A stretch of 64,000 bases of DNA from Crotophaga sulcirostris (Eukaryota > Chordata > Aves > Cuculiformes > Crotophagidae), in contig VYZB01000524.1 in assembly GCA_013397455.1 (NCBI GenBank), positions 401,398 through 465,397 of the forward strand. The letters are read 5' to 3'. Shown here in pieces: positions 37,476-46,298 of this stretch. The notes below the pieces were generated by a model. That model was not told where the DNA came from and did no database searches. It saw nothing but the letters and a program-made list of their open reading frames with translations. Position 1 is the stretch's first letter, and every line of letters starts with the position of its first letter. The position numbers and the translations under genes were made by a program.

Positions 37476-38323
37476 GTCTCTTTCTGTGAGACTTACATGA
37501 GGGTGGCAGTGACCTTCACATCAGCACCAGTTGGGTCACCAACACATTTCATCAAGGCCTCTACAGATGGAGGACAACTCTCTTGAGTCAAATCCTGACT
37601 ATTCATGGCCTTTGTGTCACCTACAGCTCTGGAGACAAGCCTATTCCAAACAGCATTATCTGAAGGAGCCTGGTCAGTACAGGACGTGCTGCTGCCTGCT
37701 CCAACCATCTGACCTGCCTCGCCAGCCACCACCGCTCCGGGACACCCGTGGCGACCAGTTATTTGGGGTCCGTAGATGAGCAGATAAAGCTTAACGGTGG
37801 CAGAGGGACTCAGTCCATCTTTTATGCTACCATAAATGTTCAATTCTATTTTATTTTACTGCTTGACTTTAGATCAATGTTTAATCACAGCTGTGGCCCC
37901 GATCTGGGCTCTCTGAGGACATTCCTCTGGTGCTGGCAGAGCGGTCCCCCTGCCACTGCTCTTCTCCCAGGTCCCTGTAGAGCTGCACAACGCTTCCCAA
38001 GGCCCTGTGAAATGTTCAGCCCCAGACAAAGGGCCACCAAATGGCCTCCTCCTGTGCCAGTGTTAAGGACTCTGGTGGGATGACAACCCCCCCTGGACCA
38101 GTGGTCCATGGAGCTGCTGAGCTCTGCATCCTGACCATCATCACCTCCAGACAGCTCTTCACCACAGGGCAGGGGCGGCGGTTGCCCTAGGGTTGGCCCA
38201 ATGCAATGCACTTTTGAGGTTGGTTGACGTAGGGTGAGGTTTAACAACCCAGCATTGACCCAGGTGACCCTGGGACATCAGCTGGGGTCCCAGCATCCCT
38301 GCCCCAGCCAAATAATGCCACAG

Positions 38324-38522
38324 TATTGTGAGGGTGGGGAGGTCCTGGCCCAGGCTGCCCAGAGCAGTCGTGGCTGTCCCATCCCTGGAGGTGTTCAAGG
38401 CCAGGCTGGATGGGACTTTGAGCCCGCTGATCCAGTGGGAGGTGTCCCTGCCCATGGCAGGGGGGTGGAACTGGATGAGCTTTGAGGTCCCTTCCAATCC
38501 AAATCATTCCATGATGCTATGA
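38324..38522 (+). mobile_element. CR1 LINE 3' fragment in the CXXC5 intron
   Basis: Starts near TGTGAGGGTGGGGAGGTCC and ends with TCATTCCATGATGCTATGA. It is in antisense orientation to CXXC5. Confidence 0.95.
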
Positions 38523-38929
38523 AGGTCAACACACGTTACAGGTGGACGTCCTGTGAGAGGGGAGGATCTGCTCTGAGAAGGTGATGGTGATGCACTGGAG
38601 CAACCCTCATCTGCCCGGGCATCCACCCCCATCAGCACAACTCCTCTTTTCAGTCTCAGTATGCCTATGGCCATGGCCAGGAGGGATGAGGACGCATCTT
38701 TGGTGGGACCCAACTCTATCACGTGAAGATCCCAATTCCAGTGGCTTAAATTTCTCAGCCAGACGTGCAATGGGAAAACCAACCAAGGGGGTGACCATGG
38801 GCTCCTGGTGCTATTTCTCATCCCCAGACCCAGCACAGCACCAAGAGAAGGGAGCAACTCCTCGGGCTGCTATAAGCTCTGAATCTACTGACCCGCTTCA
38901 GGACTCTTTGGAAGAGATGAACTTTTTTT

Positions 38930-39130
38930 TTTCCTCCCTTTCTCCCTTTTTCCAGATCACTGACTCAGCAAATTAGAACACGAATATAATTTAGCAATAC
39001 AACAGTTTCTGAAAGACACGGGCCCCCTCTCCTCATCCCCGCCGCCCAAAGAGATTTTTGTTCACCTTCCCAATTCATTCCAAGCTGACGCTAATTGAAA
39101 AACATGGAACATGGCTAAGGAAACGGTGGG
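38930..39130. promoter_or_regulatory. Candidate intronic conserved element
   Basis: An AT-rich, repeat-free patch in the CXXC5 intron with TGACTCAGCAAATTAG (an AP-1/Maf-like TGACTCAGCA) at about 38960-38975, ATAATTTAGC, and GCTAATTGAAAAAC near 39090. Regulatory role inferred. Confidence 0.3.
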
Positions 39131-40121
39131 TTGTCTCGCTGGGACCAGAAGATGGGCAATGCCAGCATGCACCACCCAGCTGATGTCTGGGTGACTCTTT
39201 AGCCTCTGCCACCCGTGCAGATGCACTCTGGGCAGGAGGAAGCACAGCAGCACAGCTGATGGCAGGACCAGCTCCTGGAAACATCAGATCCAGCTTAAGC
39301 ACAACACGTGGGGATCCAGTGGGCAGGTCCAGAGCCACCATGGGTGTGGGCAGCTGCCCATGATCCCAGCTGAATTTCAGACACATGCGACGACAAGTCA
39401 CTGGACTTTTCCTGCACTCCCCACCTCCCCAGCGGATTTGGCAAGTCAGGACCCCATCCCAACAGCATCTTGCAGTGACTCTCCACCAAGATCAAGGACC
39501 CACAGATGGATGTGGTCCCCATGGGTGACAGGCAGTGACAGCCTATGTACCATCCCAATGCCCATGCATCCCAATCGGGCATCCCCACGCTCAGCAGGCG
39601 CAGCAGGAGCAGGGATGCTCCTGGCTCAGTTCGGTGCCCAAACAGGCACCCCCCTTGGTCTTACGGACTCACCCTGAGCATCCTGGCTGGGTTTTTGCCA
39701 GCACCAATTACCCCCAGGATTTGCCCCACAAAGCCACCTCCTGCCTCCCCACCTTCTGCCCCAACCACCAGGTTCAAAGCCTGGCCTGAGGAGCTGTACC
39801 CCCCCAGAACAAGAGATGCCGGCACTGGAACCCCAGGAGTGCCCCAACCCGCTGCCACCCACGCCTGCACAGGGGAGAGCGAAGCCCAGTGCTCCCAGAA
39901 CACCAGGGTGAGACCCCAGCCCTCCCCACCTAGCCCAGTCCATAAGAGAGAGTGCGGACTGGGGGCACTGGGCAGAGCACACATCTCACAGTGGGAAATG
40001 TTAATGGAAAAGGGAAAAATAAAAAAGTAAGAAGTACCAGGTGTTTTATTATCTAGGGCAAGGTCCAAACCCAGGAGTGCAGCCCGAGGAGGGGTTAGGG
40101 TGCCTGAGAGGGGCCGGTTAC

Positions 40122-40907
40122 CTCCAGTGCTGCAGAAGGCTTCTTTTTGAGTTCTTCACATTTTCGGAATTTGCAAATCTGGTGGCCAGTTTTGCGATTC
40201 CTACAACTGCTGCACTGCTCGCAGTTTATCCGTCTTCGGCAGGGCGGGCACATGCCGCATCTTTTCCGTTTCTTTTTCCCCGAATTGATGGCAGATGCCA
40301 ACTCATTCTGCATGGGATATTCTGCCAAGCCAGCCATATGGAGCGCGCTCTCTGCCAGAAACACGCCGGCAGGGGTCATAATGAAAAGGCCTGGGTTGAT
40401 AGGAAAAGCCCCCAGGTAAGGAAAATCGGAGGGGCTGTTCATTGTCTCTGCAGCTGAGACTGCCTCCATGTCAGAGATCCCAGTCCCGTGGTCGCTTGCT
40501 AGAGGAAGATGCTCCTGTACCACTCTTTTAAGCATTTCTGTCGACTGAGCAAACTGTTGTAGGGCGATCTGTCCTTCTGCGGAGATCTCTGACACCCGGT
40601 CTAATTTACTCAGCATACTAGAGATGCTTTTGTGCTTTGAGGTAGAATGACTTTTATCCACAGTCGCTTCATTGCCATTAGCTAAGGGGTTGCCTTTCTC
40701 TGAATGTTCACTTATCGAGCTGCTGCTACCAAAGGTGGAATAGTGGGAGAGTGGACGGGACTTCTTAAGACTTTTGTTCAAAGGTTCACTTATTATTCCA
40801 CTTTTGTTCCTCCTCTCGGAACTGATGGGGGGTTGAGAGTCATCTTGGTTATTTTTTTCCGTCTCTGGCTTGTTCCCAGCGTCTTGATGGGAGCCCGGAT
40901 TTGACAT
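40122..40907 (-). CDS. CXXC5: CXXC5 main coding exon (residues 1-262)
   Basis: This exon encodes nearly all of CXXC5 (RINF), a nuclear/cytoplasmic CXXC zinc-finger protein known to bind unmethylated CpG DNA and Dishevelled, and so to modulate Wnt, BMP and retinoid-linked transcription. The start ATG (40905-40907) has a good context (ACC before it) and gives the family N terminus. Visible order: a Ser/Asn-rich N terminus; the conserved ERRNKSGIISEPLNKSL block (31-47); a QQFAQSTEMLKRVVQEHLPL segment (117-136); a hydrophobic DFPYLGAFPINPGLFIMTP block (161-179); a basic KKKRKR nuclear signal (211-216); and the CXXC finger with all eight zinc cysteines (217, 220, 223, 229, 232, 235, 245, 250). The KTGHQI sequence (239-244) matches the KTxxxI Dishevelled-binding motif. 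The exon ends ...AALE, followed by GTAACC, a donor at 40120-40121. CXXC4 is excluded because the N-terminal blocks are of the CXXC5 type. The protein is shorter than the 322-residue human protein because Gly/Ala/Ser-rich stretches are absent. Confidence 0.97.
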
Positions 40908-41813
40908 GGTGCCCGGAGCCCAACAACAAAACCAATCCCCAAAATTGGAAAAAAAAAAAACCAACCAAAAAAAACCCAAACAAAAGAATCCCCCAAAAAA
41001 CCCACCCCTAAAAGCAAAAGGCCCCCAAAGCCCTTCTGGTAGCACCAGCCCGCTGGCCCCTGGGGAAAGCTCAGACGGGAACGTTCATCAACGGGGTGAC
41101 TCCTCCAGCCTCAGCTCAGAGGACCTCAGTCCAGGCTCAGTGCACAGACGTGCTCTGCGCCTCGGGAACACACCATGCAGCTCTGCAAGCGGAAAAGAAA
41201 AGAGAGTTAGCGCTGGCAAGAGCCAACAGGCTTTTCAAAGCGGCTCTTCCTCCCCCTGCCACGAAAGTCTCAGCGCCGCAAACAAAGGAACTCCAGGGAA
41301 CGGACCTCGGTGGAGATCCGTTCCGCTGCTCTCCAAAGGGGTCACCACGCAGACAGAGCCGCGGGGGAAGGCCTGGTCGCCAGGACTGGCACTGCCGCTC
41401 AAAGGGTCCCTGTGCCCGGCTCTCCTCCCCCAGGGGCTGCAGCTCCAGGGACACCACAGGATGCAGCTCCTGCTCCGCTCCAGCAGCACGCGGGCCCCTC
41501 GCCGGATGGGACCACAGGTGCCCACGGGATATCCCCCAGCCAGCAGCCAGAGCCCCTGCAAGGGGCACCCAGTGCCCACTCTGCAGCCGCCTGTGTCACC
41601 TGGGCTGGGTGCCACAGAGGCAGTTGGGTGCAGGGCTGTGTCCCAGTTCCTGCACCTGCACCCACCCTGAGGATGCTGCTCACCCAACTCAGGCTGGGCT
41701 GCTCCCCCTACCCTCCTCCTCCTCTTCCTCCTCCAACTCCTGGACCCTTGTCCCCAGGCCAGCACTGGGCACAAGCACTGGATGAGGGAAGGAAGTCATC
41801 TGGGGAGCTGCAA
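40908..41813. other. CXXC5 upstream flank / 5' UTR and intron; no other gene
   Basis: The part next to the CXXC5 start is A-rich on the plus strand (T-rich on the sense strand). From 41160 to 41340 a repeat-free patch may be conserved. A 254-codon plus-strand frame (40906-41670) runs antisense to the gene and has no recognised domain. Confidence 0.5.
41007..41009 (-). other. CXXC5: Possible 5' UTR splice acceptor upstream of the CXXC5 start
   Basis: On the minus strand a CTTTTGCTTTTAG tract ends at 41008, which would begin the coding exon about 100 bases before the ATG. CXXC5 in other vertebrates has non-coding 5' exons, so an acceptor is expected nearby. The choice of this AG is inference; no nearer AG is seen between it and the start codon. 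Confidence 0.35.
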
Positions 41814-42290
41814 TGTCCACCTCTAAGCCCCTCAGGGAGCCAGTGTCCACCTCCAAACCCCACCAAAAGCTGCACCATCCATCTCTGAGCCCCACTGGGA
41901 GCCATGGCATTCACCTCCAAACCCCATCGGCAACCATGGCATCAACCTCCAATCCCCATGAGGAACCACAGCATCTACCTCTAAACCCCACCAAGAGCTG
42001 CACCATCTACTTCCAAAAGCCCATGAGGAACCACAGCGTCCACCTCCAAACCCCACAGGTAGCCATGGCATCCACCTCCAAGCCCCATGAGGAGTCAATA
42101 GTGTCCACCTCCAGGCCCCATAGGAAGTTGCAACATCTACCTCCAAACCCCATGACAAACCACACCGTCCACCTCCAAACCCCATGAGGAGCCAACAGTG
42201 TCCACCTCCAGGCCCCATAAGAGGCTGCAGCATCACCCTCCAAGCCCCATGAGGAGCCACAGTGTCCACCTCAATTCCCCATGGCTGACC
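41814..42290. repeat. 33-bp minisatellite
   Basis: About fourteen imperfect units of the form GTCCACCTCCAAACCCCATG followed by AGGAGCCAACAGT. The 33-base period keeps frames open: the minus-strand translation is an 11-residue repeat of the form WRWTLLAPHGV, which explains a spurious 360-codon frame. Confidence 0.92.
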
Positions 42291-43506
42291 TCCTGCCATG
42301 AGCCGGTGCCCTGCGCACATGCCCACCACAGGCACCAAGCTGCTCTGGCACAGGTAGGGGCTTGGCAGCTCTTTGGTGCCGTTCCCTGGTGCGGGGGCGA
42401 TGCTGCCATCCCTGGGGCAGCTCTGGGGCAGCTGGGCCCAGTGTGGCTGCCAACCCTTGTTGTGAAATTCCTCCTCCTCCCCTCCTGAGCACGCACGCAC
42501 GCACGCACAGGCACCGCCGGAGTAATCAGGCTTTAGAGGAGAAAAGCTGCAGGGCTTAGCGGAGCAGGAACCCACGTCCCCACCCCGGCGGAGCTGGGGG
42601 AGGGCAGCACTGGGAGGAGGTCCCTCGTCACCCCGTCCCCCCATTCCGGCTGTCCCAGCAGGCTCCTCTCCAGAGTCTGGACAGGGATGCAGCCATGCAT
42701 GGAGAGCTCTGCTGGAACCCCTGCTCCTGCCCAGGAGCGATGCAGCAGAGCAAGGGGCGCCCATCTCATCCATCCGTCTCATCCACTGCTCATCCATCAC
42801 CCTCCGTGTCCCCTTTGTAACAGTCGATCCACAACACGCCCCCAGAAACGCCGCCGCAGCCCAGGACCCTTCCCCACAGACACGGCTCGGGCACCGAGCA
42901 GTCGCCGTGGGCACTAAAATGCTGACGGGGGCAAGGTCCCCCCTCCAACCACCGCTGGCAGGGGAAGGCAGCCCATCTCACCCCGGTGCCAAAGCCTGTG
43001 AAGAACCCCTCCCGCCTGCGCTAAAAAAACGCTTGCTTCAGCTGCTGCGGGATTTGAACTGCAGCACGGATCGATGCCGAGCTCAGGTTCCAGCCTGGCG
43101 CTCGCCAGGCCACGTGGGGCTGCGCCGCAGGACGGGCAGCCCTGCCTGAGCATCCTGCTCATGGCACGGGGTGCTGGGGGGGCGGCGAGGCTGGACCCCC
43201 CCAAAATGGGGGCTGGGGTTGGGTGCAGCTGGGGATCCATCCCCGGCAGCCAGGGAGGTGGGGACCCATCTCTGGAGGCGTTAGGATGGGTCACATCTTA
43301 ATGCCCAAAGCAAGGGCGAGCGCGGGGCTGGCGGCAGGAAAGGCACCGGGCGGGAGGATGTGAGATAAAGTGGCCCCACAGCGTTATCTCGCGCCTACCC
43401 GCGGCTGCCTTTCCTGCGGGCCCGAGCCTCTTCCGCCCCGTTCGCAGCCAAGCTCTGGGTGGGTCACCCGGGATTTACCAGCCCTGTGAGTTGGAACCGC
43501 CAAGCT
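42291..43506. other. No gene seen; CpG-rich, with a GATA-type hairpin
   Basis: A GCAC run occurs near 42488-42508. CpG density rises at 43010-43140 and 43310-43450. The inverted AGATAA/TTATCT pair at 43362-43390 is listed separately. No exon can be defined, although a non-coding CXXC5 5' exon cannot be excluded. Confidence 0.4.
43362..43390. promoter_or_regulatory. Inverted GATA-motif hairpin
   Basis: GAGATAA (43362-43368) and TTATCTC (43384-43390) are exact inverted arms. Between them GTGG (43370-43373) and CCAC (43376-43379) form a second inverted pair around CC. This gives two opposed GATA-type sites in a CpG-rich block. Function is inferred. Confidence 0.35.
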
Positions 43507-43667
43507 GTCCCGGGGAGTGGGGGCTGCCCCATCCCCGGGGGGGTTCAAGGCCAGGTTGGATGGGGCTTTGAGCCCCCTGATGCAGTGGGAGGTGCCACTG
43601 CCCATGGCAGGGGTTGAAATGGGTGGGGTTTGAGGTCCCTTCCAACCCAAACCATTCCATGATTCTA
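43507..43667 (+). mobile_element. CR1 LINE 3' fragment
   Basis: Contains GGCCAGGTTGGATGGGGCTT and ends AACCATTCCATGATTCTAAG, the CR1 3' end. Confidence 0.95.
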
Positions 43668-43946
43668 AGCCGCGGCATCAACCGGGGTCTCTTGGCCATG
43701 ACCAGGAGCAGAGCAGAAGGGGCAGCAGGAGCTTGCTTTGCATCCCTCCAGCAAAGCTCCCACGCCGTGCTCACGCGGGGCTCACTGCCACACTAAGGTG
43801 TTCCCTCGGACACTGGGGAGGACACTGAAGGGAGGCACACCATGGTCACTGCCTCCATCAGTTTGTATCTTCCTCCATGGCCAGGCCACGGACCAGCCTT
43901 CAACTCCAGCTGTGTCTGGCTACTGCCCGCCCATCCCACCCTGCCA

Positions 43947-44226
43947 CATGGAATCATGGAATGTTTTGGGTTGGAAGGGAATTCAAAGCCCATCCAGTTG
44001 CATCCCCCCGCCATGGACAGGGACACCTCCCACTGGATCAGAGGGCTCCAAGCCCCATCCAACCTGGCCTTGAACACCTCCAGGGATGGGGCAGCCACTG
44101 CTTCTCTTGGAGACCTGGGACAGGGCCTCCCCACCCTCACAGGAAAACATTTCTTCCTAAGATCTCATCCCAATCTCCCTTCTTCCAGCTGGAAACCCTC
44201 CCTCCTCGTCCTGTCCCTGCACTCTG
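43947..44226 (-). mobile_element. CR1 LINE 3' fragment
   Basis: Inverted tail CATGGAATCATGGAATG, then the standard block through TTCCTAAGATCTCATCCC, ending near CCTGCACTCTGG. It lies within 300 bases of an oppositely oriented copy. Confidence 0.95.
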
Positions 44227-46187
44227 GATATAAATCAGGTGCTGGTGACTCCAAACCCCTGCCAGCCATAACCTCCTCCACCTGGGGCTGATGGCAGCAG
44301 ACCTTGGAGCGTGGTCCCCCCCTAAGCACCCACCACTGCAGCAGATGGCACCATGGGACAAGACCACCCCAACCCACCCGACATGGCTCCCCCACCAGCT
44401 CTGAGGACAAGGGACCCAGCGCCGTGTCCCCTCTCTGCTCCAGCGGTGCAAGGCGCTGCCCCGCTGCTGGCACGGGGCGCTGTGCCGAGCCGCTCCGAGC
44501 CGCTTCGCCGCACAATCTCGCCATTGTCCTGGCTGCCGCTCTGCCTCTGCCAGCTCCCACCATCTGCAACCTCCAGTGCTGCCCTCCAGACCCCGTCCCA
44601 TGCCAGGAGGGAGGGGTCTGTCCCCACCGCCCCCCCCCCCCCCGCCATGGACCAGTTTGCCATGGGATGCCTGGCTAATTCACACAAAGGGGGTGTCCCC
44701 CCCAGCACCAGGACCACCCAACGCTGCAGACACCTCAGCTGCTCCTCGCCAGCCTCTGCCAGGCCGCATTGCTAATTGCAGTGGGGGGGAGGAATTAATG
44801 ATCTTAATCCCTTCTTTATGATTGACCCGCGCAAAGACCATGAGGCCCCCCCGTCCCGTTTCTGCCCCTTTTCCGGCCCCCATCCCTGGGGAAGGTGCCG
44901 GGCAGCGTCATCTGGGTCTCTGTCAGAAGGTGTTTAGCATTAACGGGCACGTGACGGGCTCCCTCGCCTGGGTCTCTGCACTGGGCAGCTTAGTGCCCTG
45001 GAGTGATGCCAGGGTTCAAGGGGACACCACCAAGGTTGGGAGGCCCCAACCTTTTAGCAGGACACTGTTCCCGCACTGCGACCCCCTTTTGAGGTACAGG
45101 CTGAGCCCGCGGTCATGAGACGGCTCTGAAAAGTGGGTGCCCCAGGGACCCAAGTTCCCAGCAAGCTACAGCACCCAGGTGGAGCTGTCACTCAGGTGTC
45201 ACCCACTTAGCCCTCCCTGCTCCCACCAAGACCCATTTCCATGAGTCGCCCCAAAAACCTGGCCCTGACACCCTGGGATGCTCACGCAGGACAAAGCAGC
45301 AGCGTGCTCCCAGGGTCCTGGGGTGCAGGAAGGGGGCTCCTCTTTCTCTGGGGCTTCCCCAGAGCTCAGCACCCCACTTCTCCTCTCTGCTCTGCCCCTG
45401 GGGCTCCCGGCACCCACATCTTGGGGACCTCAGTGCAATGGTCCTAACAATTCCAGAACAATAAAGGTTGCAAAAGGCTCTCTGGTGGGCCAGTACCCAG
45501 AGGAACCATCGCCAGCTTGATGGGCTGAGGCTGCAGGCACCATTCCCCTTGCGAGGGCAGCGGGAGAGGAGCTTCACATCCCTTAAAGAAATGACAAGTG
45601 GTGCTTTCCAGCTCCCCCCCCCCAGTGTTATTTCACTGCATCGCTGGAAAACTATCAGCTCCTGCCGACGTCAAGAATCTCAGTTTTGAGAAAGAACTTC
45701 TGCTTCCCTTTAATTTTAAATAAATCAGCCGCCTCCTGGAAAAGCCGCCGGTCGCTCAGCCATGCACAGACACGGCCATGAAGGGAGAAGAAAGCAGTAA
45801 AGCTGAAGCCAAGCGGCTCCCGGGCTCTGGAGACAAAGAGAGAAAAAGAAAAGTTCGGCTTTTTTCTAATCCCTGGGCGTTGGGTGGGCACCGGGGGTGG
45901 CGGCTTTGTCCGCCCAGAGCAGACGGAGGACGGAAGAGACCCCGGCATCTTTTCAGCCTCCAGAAAGGCAGTAATTGTCCCTTCAATTGGGTTTTTGTCC
46001 CAGCTTCCTCCCCCTCACCACACAGCCGCCCACCCAGCATAGCCCCTAACTCCCTGGCAAAGCCCCGGTGATGGACGGATGGACAGACGGATGGATGGAC
46101 AGACTCAGCCACACCACAGGCAGCTGGGGAGGGCAACTCATCACCAGCACTTGCCCCTCTCCAAGGTATCCCAGGAAAGGTATAGGT
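44227..46187. other. No gene seen; homopolymer and candidate elements
   Basis: A C15 run sits at 44630-44644. An AT-rich motif cluster (GCTAATTGCAG, GGAATTAATGATCTTAATCC) lies at 44770-44830. A repeat-free AT-richer island at 45640-45870 is listed separately. A short GGAT/GGAC repeat is at 46071-46106. No exon is recognised. Confidence 0.4.
45640..45870. promoter_or_regulatory. Candidate conserved non-coding element
   Basis: An AT-richer, repeat-free island in GC-rich DNA with CCTTTAATTTTAAATAAATC near 45707 and intact CpGs. The role is inferred from contrast with the flanks. Confidence 0.28.
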
Positions 46188-46298
46188 CAAGAGGCTTTGA
46201 GCACCCTGATGCATTGGGAGGTGTCCCTGCCCCCTTGGAACTGAATGGGCTTTAAGGTCCCTTCCAATCCAAACCATTCTGTGACTCTATGATTCTCA
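46188..46298 (+). mobile_element. CR1 LINE 3' fragment
   Basis: GGCTTTGAGCACCCTGATGC through TCCAATCCAAACCATTCTGTG and a CTATGATTCTCAG tail. Short and 5'-truncated. Confidence 0.93.

Larger units (their letters stand above)
34457..40121 (-). other. CXXC5: CXXC5 last intron (5,665 bp)
   Basis: The intron is bounded by a GT donor (plus-strand AC at 40120-40121) and an AG acceptor (plus-strand CT at 34457-34458) preceded on the minus strand by CTTTTCCTTTCC. It contains a 21-bp minisatellite with an assembly gap (34590-35289), a second diverged minisatellite (35483-35885), CR1 fragments at 37185-37475 and 38324-38522, and a short AT-rich island near 38930-39130. Nothing protein-coding was recognised in it on either strand. 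Confidence 0.9.

Noticed and set aside
40122..40907. CXXC4 (IDAX) as the identity
   Set aside because: The CXXC finger is similar, but the ERRNKSGIISEPLNKS and FPYLGAFPINPG blocks and the VMLPTGAAFRWFQ tail belong to CXXC5.
40908..41045. N-terminal extension of CXXC5 by 46 codons
   Set aside because: The extra residues are Phe/Gly/Trp-rich translation of a T-rich tract; the family start is the ATG at 40905-40907.
40906..41670. Open frame of 254 codons antisense to the CXXC5 upstream flank
   Set aside because: Lys/Asn/Pro-rich at the start owing to A-rich sequence, no domain and no start context of note.
41832..42914. Open frame of 360 codons on the minus strand
   Set aside because: Half of it is the 33-base array; the rest is low-complexity with no domain.
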